Shown piece by piece: positions 57,500 to 64,000 of a stretch of 64,000 bases of DNA. The notes beneath the pieces were generated by a model. It did not search any database and was not told the DNA's origin. It was given only the letters and a program-made list of their open reading frames with translations. This DNA comes from Homalodisca vitripennis (taxonomy: Eukaryota; Arthropoda; Insecta; Hemiptera; Cicadellidae): the NCBI RefSeq assembly GCF_021130785.1, contig NW_025777593.1, positions 102,839-166,838 on the forward strand. The letters are read 5' to 3'. The translations under genes and the position numbers were made by a program. Numbering within the stretch: the first letter of the stretch is position 1; every line of letters starts with the position of its first letter.

Positions 57500-60004
57500 A
57501 TGATTCTGTGAGTTTTGAGTCTTAGCTCCAGTGTTAACCTTTATATTGACGTGCAGCAAATTAAATAAACCGTCCCCCCAGCACAAGCAATTCTTTACGA
57601 TGCAAGAAAAATCTTTCCAAATCATTACACAGGTAAGGTGAGAAGGTAACATCATTGAGTGAGGAAGGCAGTCAAATGTTGTGATCGTGTCAAAAACGAT
57701 GCGCGGGTTTCCCTATTTTACAACTTTTTTTCGTTTCCGTCGCCGAATAATTTTTGGAATCACTTTTAGACGAAACATGATTCGAGTTTTAATATACACT
57801 TTGCAAAGAGCAAATCAGGTTTTTAAACGGTGCAATTAAGAGGAAGGTAAACTGGAAACTAAACTCAACATACACAATGAATCCAGCTCTTCCCACCATA
57901 TCTGTGTTATGAAAGGCTAGGTGCCTTTCATTTCTGCTTTTAGATTTTGTGTCAGCCAACATCATTGAGCGCTCAGTTGTGGCACCCTGATTGAGACATA
58001 GAAGATACTGGGTGAATTATGAAAATGAACGACCCATTTTCAAGGAACATAATTTAATTTATGTCATTACGCGTTGAAACAGAAATAGTGAAAATTACTT
58101 TCAAAGATAGTCCTACTCCTACATCAAAACTCCTGCATAAGACAATTCTGCCCACGCTAGGAAAGCACCCTGGGATCTCCTCGACTGGAATGCATCTCAC
58201 AGGAAGCCATATAACTTCAGTCTCAGGTGTTTCCCCACCGATTCCGCATGTGGCTTTTCCTCTCAGCTCTCTCTTCAGTAAAACGAAACAAAAAATATGA
58301 CATAGAGATATGACATGGGCTGTAAAGGAGGCTGGGCCACGAATGGGGGTCTTGTTCTAGGGTAGATGGTAACGAACGAATGACGTGTTTTCTGGAGATA
58401 TTAGCTTGTGTTGGAGCTTGAAGAAAACTAAAAACAGGCCAGGCGCGGGTGAACCACAGCGTTTCAGTCCTCAAAAGCGCCACCAGAGTAAAAGGTTGCG
58501 TTTTACTGCTTTCCCTTACGGTACAAATACAAAATGGACGATTCCTCGAGCGCCCAAGACAAGAACAAACTAGCATTAGTTTTGATACGAGACTTTTCTC
58601 AGTATGCATTTTTTGTGTTTGTGATAGGTTTCTGTGTGTCACCTGGAAGCTCGGCCATTTGGATTCTGGATTTAAAATATGTTTCTGAATGCAGTTTGTA
58701 ATAACTCACAATTCTATCGAAGATGTCTGGCTAGGGTTATTCAGGAAACAATGGTACAGCTCCGCCAGGGAGTGCACAGAAGATTTATAGAAGTTTAGCT
58801 GACACAATATTCTCCAAAACGATATATTATATTTTTATCAAGAAACAGAACTTTTCAAAAATATCAGTTCACACAAGAGGAATTTTTAATTTTTAAATAG
58901 TATTATAATCTAATCAGAGGGCTTTCCTAATACTGTATATTTACCCGTTTATTACCTCTTGTACTGTGGAAAGAGAGACCTCCCAAGCTGCGACCCTTCA
59001 CACCCACGTCCAAGAGAGGATCTGTGGCCAAGCGAGGAAAAGGGCTTCGGCAGCATCGGCCCCCCTGCTCAACTCCACGAAGTTACCGACCAGGACGAAG
59101 GTCCCTGCACTACAAACGGCTCCTGATCACGACCAGCAGTGCTAACCTATGCGCGCCGCAGCATGGTACCACCTCACCTGCAAGACAGCAAAGGAGGCAG
59201 TTGCCTCGCTGTCCAGCAGCGTGTGTCCTCCGGCGGGCCACTGGGTCGCCCTGTTTCGGGCGGAACACCGTAGTCAGGGCTTCCGTCCCAACGTCCCTAC
59301 CAACAGGAGCTCCTTAGAAGGCCTGACATCGCGCCTTGAGGAAGCTTGCAAGAGTCCTCCACGTGGTATCACATCCGTTAGTCTTTCGCGCCCATGAGGT
59401 CCCCCCAACTGCCGTCTTCCTATGAAGACTGATGACATCGACTACAACTACTTCTACTGCACCCACGACACTTCACCCCCATCTGACAGTGAGCGAAAGC
59501 TACAAGGGCTATGACCCTCGAGACACAAGGCAAGAAAGCCTAACCGGCAGAGGCCCTGAAAGATGTGGGGGATCAACCAACCCCCCCAACATTCACAAGC
59601 GACTTGACTTGACTTTGACAATAGTGGTTACTGTGAGATTTTGTTAAATGGAATTGCTAAATTCTTGATTTGATTCTTTTCCTGCACGCTGTTGGGTTAA
59701 CAGTCAAGAATTTAAAAAGAGCCAAAGATCAAGGTGTTTATCATATTTACAACAAATATTTTAAATTGATTAAATAATTGTTCTAAGAAAAGCGGAAAAC
59801 CCCACAAAATTAAAACATATAAAAAAATTAATAAAATAGAATTTTCTGAATGTATCATTAAATTTGAACATTTTCCTGTATTTGTGGTGTAAATGAATAC
59901 TTGCTAAAAACTAGGAAGTATTTTGCTTTGGGTTATCAAGACAGATACTATGAAGGGACAACTTAGATCTCTAAATCTAAATTATAAAAGTACACTCATC
60001 CATG
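57500..60004 (-). repeat. Tandem array unit V5 (L-C-LINE-H-3-E)
   Basis: Starts with 'GTGAGTTTTGAGTCT' and runs about 2.5 kb to 'CTCATCCATGATTTCTCTGAG', where V6 begins. It contains the reversed L block (57.5-58.8 kb, homologous to 24.9-25.86 kb), C (about 58945-58977), a LINE 3' fragment (58978-59622), a hairpin remnant near 59668-59700, block 3, and the edge of E. The site ACACAGGTAAGGTGAG at about 57628 is a near-ideal 5' splice donor, shared with V6 and nearly so in V7. Reading frames are shattered by 1-base indels. Confidence 0.75.
58978..59622 (+). mobile_element. 5'-truncated LINE (jockey-like) 3' end in V5
   Basis: About 645 bp, much less AT-rich than the array. Frames give SVLRRATGSPCFGRNTV-like and RLLITTSSANLCAP-like pieces, degraded forms of the ORF2 C-terminal 'LYKALIRPVLTYA' and 'LRRA.GAPWFVRN' motifs. 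It ends in TTGAC repeats, a probable simple-repeat tail. It replaced or displaced block D between C and H. The same insertion is in V6, so it predates the tandem duplication. Confidence 0.7.
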
Positions 60005-62590
60005 ATTTCTCTGAGTTTTGAGTCTAGCTCCCAGTTTTTTACCTTTATATTACGTGCAGCAAAAATTAAATAAACCGTCCCCCCACACAAGCAATTCTTA
60101 CTTGCAAGAAAATTCTACCAAACATTACACAGGTAAGGTGAGAAGGTAACATTGAGTGAGGAAGGCAGTCAATGTTGTGGATCGTGTCAAACGATGCGGG
60201 GTTCCTATTTAACTTTTTTCGTTCCGTCGCCCGATTATTTTTGGATCACTTTAGACGAACCAGATTCAGTTTTATTAACATTTTGCAAAAGCATCAGGTT
60301 TTTAATTTAACGGTGCATTAAGAGGAAAGGTAAACTTGGAACAAAACTCAACATACACAAATGAATCAGCTTCTTCCCCCATATCCTGTGGTTATGAAAA
60401 GGCAAGGGTGCTTTCATTCTGCATTTAGATTGTGTTCATAGTCAACATCATTGTAAGCGCTCAGTTTGTGCACCTGATTAGACATGAAGATACTCGGGTG
60501 AATTTTAAGATGAAATGATGACCATTTTTTCATGGGAGAAATATTTAATTTATTCATTCGCTTAACAGAAATAGTGAAAATACTTCACAGATTATGTCTA
60601 CTCCTACACTCAAAACTCCTGCATAACCAATTCTTGCCACGCCTTGGAAAGCACCCTGGATCTCCTCGACTGGAAGCAATCTCAGGAGCCAATATAACTT
60701 CCGCTCAGGTTGTTTTCCCACCGCGCGATTCCCTGTGCATTTCCCTCTCAGCTCTCTCTTCAGTAAACGAAACAAAAATATTGACATAGAGATATGTGCA
60801 GGGCTGTAAGCGAGGCTGTGCCACGATGGGGGGTCCTTGTTCTAGGGTAGATGGTAACGACAGAATGATGACGTGTTTTCTGGAGATATTTGCTGTGGTG
60901 GAAGCTTGAAGATCAACTAATAACAGGCCAGGCTCGGGTTGATTTTTTTTCCCTCCAGCGTTTCCAGTCTCAAGAAGCGCCACACCAGATAAAAGGCCTG
61001 CGTTTACTTTACAGCTTTTTCCTTACACGGTACAAAATACAAAATGGACGATTTTTCCTCGAGCGCCAAACAAGACAACACAGCCATTGTTTTGATACGT
61101 AGACTTTTATCACATGCAATTTTTTGTGGTTGTGGAGAAGGTTTTCTGTGTGTCACTGAAGCCTGCGCTGAACTCTGCCCTTTTGGATTTCTGGATTTAA
61201 AAAATGTTTCTGATGGCAGTATTGTATAACTCACATTTCTAATCGAAAGATTGTCTGCTGTCTGGCTAGGGTTATTCATGCAATGGGTAACATACACTAT
61301 CCGGCCAGGTGCAACAGTAAGATATAGAAGTATTTTAAGGCTGACACAGCATATTCTCCAAAAAACGATATATTATATTTATTATCATGAAACAGAACTT
61401 TCAATAATATCAAAATTTACAAAGGCGGAATTTTTTAATATGTTAAATGTATTATATAATCTAATCAGCAGCAAGAGCATTGGCCCCCACACCACCTAAT
61501 CAGAGGATCAGGCATTCCTAATACTGTAATAAATTTAAACCCCCCGTTTATGTACCTCTTGTAAACTTGAAAGAGAGACTTCCAAGCTGACCTTGCACAA
61601 CCCAACCACGTCAAGAGGAATCCTTGGTGGCCAAGAAGCGAGGAAGGGCTTTTTTCGGCAGCATCGGCCCCCCTGCTCAACATACTACACCACGAAGTTT
61701 ACCGACCAGGACGAAAGTCCTTCTCTACACGGCTCTGATACGACCAGTGCTCACAAATGCGGTCCGCAGCATGTTACCAAAACCTCACCTGCAAGACGCC
61801 CAAAGGAGGCATGTTGCTCGCTGTCCAGAGCGTGTGTCTCCGGCGGGCCACTGGTCGCCCCTGTGTTCGTGAGGGAACACCCGTTGGTTTTAGTCAGGGG
61901 CTTCGTCCAACGCCAACCATCAGAGTTCCGTAGAAGGGGGCCTGACATCGAGCCCCTTGAGGAACTGCAGAGTCCTCACCGTGGGATCACATCCGTGAGC
62001 TTCCGCCCAGGAGGTATCACCCCAACTGTGTCGTCTTCCTACATGGATGACTGATGACATCGACTACAACTTCGACTGCACCACGACACTTCACCCCACT
62101 CGACAGGAACGAAAGCTACTAGGGCTATGACCCACGAGACACAAGGCAAAAGCCTAACCCGGGCAGAGGCCCTGAAAGATGTGGGGGATCCACCCCCCCC
62201 CCTCCACAGTCAACAGCGACTTGACTGACATAACAAAGTGTTTACTGAGATTTAGTAAATGGAATTGCTAAATTACTGAAATTGATTCTTTCTGCACAGC
62301 ATTGGGTAAAAGTCAGAATTTTAAAGAGAGCCCAAGACAAGGTGTTATCAGTATTTACACAAATTTATTTAATTGATTTAAATAATTTCTAGAAAAGCGA
62401 AAACCACAAAAATTAAAACAATAAAAATTAATAAAATAGAATGTTTTCTGAATTATCATAAATTTGAACATTCCTGTTTGTGGGTGTAAATGAATACTTT
62501 GATAAAAACTAGGAAGTATTTTGCTTTGGGGTAACTAGAGATACTATGATGAAGACAACTTAGTATTCTCTAAATTATAAAATAACTCTT
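60005..62590 (-). repeat. Tandem array unit V6
   Basis: Same layout as V5 over about 2.59 kb: L at 60.0-61.3 kb, C near 61550-61580, LINE fragment 61582-62228, hairpin remnant near 62285-62320, block 3 near 62515, E edge at about 62585. It differs from V5 mostly by single-base insertions and deletions. Confidence 0.75.
61582..62228 (+). mobile_element. 5'-truncated LINE (jockey-like) 3' end in V6
   Basis: Second copy of the insertion. It preserves KVLLYTALIRPVLTNA, the canonical jockey-type RT C-terminal motif. The end is 'AGCGACTTGACTGACA', the same TTGAC tail as V5 but shorter. Neither copy can encode a working protein. Confidence 0.75.
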
Positions 62591-63565
62591 CCAAGTATTC
62601 TCTGAGTTTTGAGTCTAGCACCAGTTTACCTTATATTACGTGCAGCAAATTAAAATGAACCGTCCCCCCCACACAAGCAAATTCTTACGTGCGAAGAAAA
62701 TCTTCCAAACATTACACATGTAAGGTGGAGAAGGGTAACAATTGAGTGAGGAGAGGCAGCCATGTTGTGATCGTGTCAAAAATGAAACGATGCGGGTTTT
62801 CCTATTAACTTTTTTTTCGTTTCCGTCGCCGATTATTTTTGGTCACTTTAGACGAACATTATTCGAGTTTTTTTAATACATTTGCAAAGCATCAGTTTTA
62901 CAACGGTGCAATTAAGAGGAAGGTAAACTGAGAACTAAACTCAACAAACACAATGAATCAGCTCTTCCCCAAACCATATCTGTGTTATGAAAAAGGCTAG
63001 GTGCCTTCTCATTCTGCTTTTAGATTGTGTAAGATCAAACCATCATTGGGAGTCGCTCAGTTGTGCACCTGATGAACATGAAGAAAATCGTGGTGAATTG
63101 AATGAAATGGATGACCATTTTCAGGAAAATATTAATTTTATTCATTCCTTGACAGATATAGTGAAAATACTTCAAGATAGTCCTACTCCAACATCAAACT
63201 CCTGCATAGACAATTCTGCCACGCTTGGAAAGCACCCTGGATCTACTCGACTGGAATTGCATCTCAGAGCCAAATAACTTCAGCTCAGGTTTTCCACCCG
63301 AACACACACCTGTGCTTTCCTCTAAGCTCTCACTCCTTCAGTAAACGAAACAAAAATATGACAAGAGATATGGCAGGGCTGTAAGGAGAGGCTGGGCCAC
63401 ACGATGGGGGCCTTGTTCTAGGGTAGATGCTAACGACGAATGACTGGTTTCAGGAGATATTTGCTGTGGGTGGAGCTTGAAGATAACAAATAACAGGCCA
63501 AGGCGCGTGGATCCAGGCGTTCAGTCACAAGCGCCACCAAAAAAAAAGAGGCTGCGATTACAGCT
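62591..63565 (-). repeat. Tandem array unit V7 (truncated)
   Basis: Repeats the first ~970 bases of the unit ('CTCTGAGTTTTGAGTCTAGC' to 'CAGCTTTTCCTGTACGGTA') and then stops. After about 63585 the sequence is unrelated to the array. Confidence 0.75.
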
Positions 63566-63609
63566 TTTCCTGTACGGTATTTCCATTTTTAGTTAAATTT
63601 GGCAACTAA

Positions 63610-63777
63610 TTACTTAATATGTACCAAAATAACCGAGGGTAGTATCTGACTGAAATCCCCCTGAATGTTGCCCACAGGCGGGAGAATACTCGCGGCGAGA
63701 ATGTAAATCAAAACATACTGTTGAAGAAATATCAGCCCCAACAACATTTTAGTGGTAGACGTGGAAGGAAGCTCCAT
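63610..63777 (-). CDS. Possible signal-peptide exon, 55 codons, unknown
   Basis: Starting at the ATG at 63777 the frame reads MELPSTSTTKMLLGLIFLQQ, then YVLIYILAASILPP, then polar residues to a stop at 63610. A charged start followed by about 20 hydrophobic residues and small residues resembles a secretory signal. The frame is also open upstream to 63942. GT dinucleotides near its end could be donors. No family recognised; may be chance. Confidence 0.2.
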   Translation of the reverse strand: MELPSTSTTKMLLGLIFLQQYVLIYILAASILPPVGNIQGDFSQILPSVILVHIK

Positions 63778-64000
63778 ATTCCGGGTTATTTCGAGAGTTA
63801 AACGTATAAAGTTTTTGAGATATATTGACCCATATAATCGATATGTAAATGTATCAAATTTTAAATCACTGGAAGAGGACAATTTTTCATTGTTGTGTGT
63901 AAAACTCCTTGGGATTATTATTGATGTAAGTTTAAAAAGCATAATTTTATATTGTGGTTACGTAAAATAATTACTAAGACTAAGATACCATAAAATTTTT

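Noticed and set aside
58223..58330. GCKGGW-like residues in one frame of the L block (also in V6 and V7) reminiscent of the GC.GG motif of papain/cathepsin B proteases
   Set aside because: No catalytic Cys, His or Asn region, no other cathepsin motif in any frame, and frames are broken by indels. The resemblance is six residues only.
59024..59647. Overlapping GC-rich + ORFs of 71-97 codons
   Set aside because: They are shifted readings of the LINE 3' end with insertion errors, not separate genes.
61593..62054. 153-codon + ORF
   Set aside because: Same LINE fragment in V6; the length is due to base composition and frame slippage.

Overview
The window is AT-rich eukaryotic DNA from an arthropod, most likely an insect. 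It carries long A/T tracts, (TA)n microsatellites and very short chance ORFs. Every recognisable coding sequence comes from a mobile element: a BEL/Pao LTR retrotransposon, a mariner transposase, a Helitron-like helicase, and several non-LTR (LINE) 3' ends. I see no intact cellular protein gene, no rRNA and no tRNA. The species cannot be named from the sequence.

Most of the window is built from diverged copies of one unidentified repeat unit of about 1-2.5 kb. The copies are + oriented from 1 to about 43.6 kb and - oriented from about 47.6 to 63.6 kb. On the + strand a full unit runs: S (fairly constant 'CCCTGGATnTTG'), N ('GATAATCAGATAACAA'), P (CRE palindrome TGACGTCA plus TATAAGG), M ('ATATCCATGGAAACAA'), E ('ACCAGGAACACGATG' to 'GATGAGTTAC'), block 3 ('CCCAAAGCAGTTTAC'), H (a 27-nt hairpin), D, C ('CCACAGTACAAGAGATAA') and L (a longer block with partly open frames on the minus strand). 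No TE protein, TIR or LTR belongs to this unit. The H hairpin keeps its shape across about 16 copies with paired base changes, which makes this array the best candidate for an undescribed system.

Layout: 1-13.5 kb holds units U1-U9, a palindromic MITE (3786-3978) and a small LINE tail insertion (6831-6930). At 13.5-20.4 kb a BEL/Pao element with 5-bp target duplications has landed in the array. 20.4-34 kb holds units U9b-U12, including the best-preserved P promoters. 34-41.4 kb is AT-rich DNA with a LINE RT C-terminus, a segment repeated in inverted orientation at 56.3-57 kb, and a truncated mariner. 42.3-43.6 kb is U13. 44.7-46.2 kb has a (TA)n tract, a 61-nt hairpin, and LINE and Helitron debris. 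47.6-57 kb carries minus-oriented units V1-V4. 57.5-63.6 kb is a head-to-tail array of a 2.5-kb unit (V5-V7). Two of those copies share a LINE insertion, and all three show single-base insertions that look like unpolished long-read sequence.

All coordinates and comparisons were made by eye. Unit boundaries are accurate to tens of bases at best, while the hairpins, LTRs, TIRs and target duplications were counted base by base.
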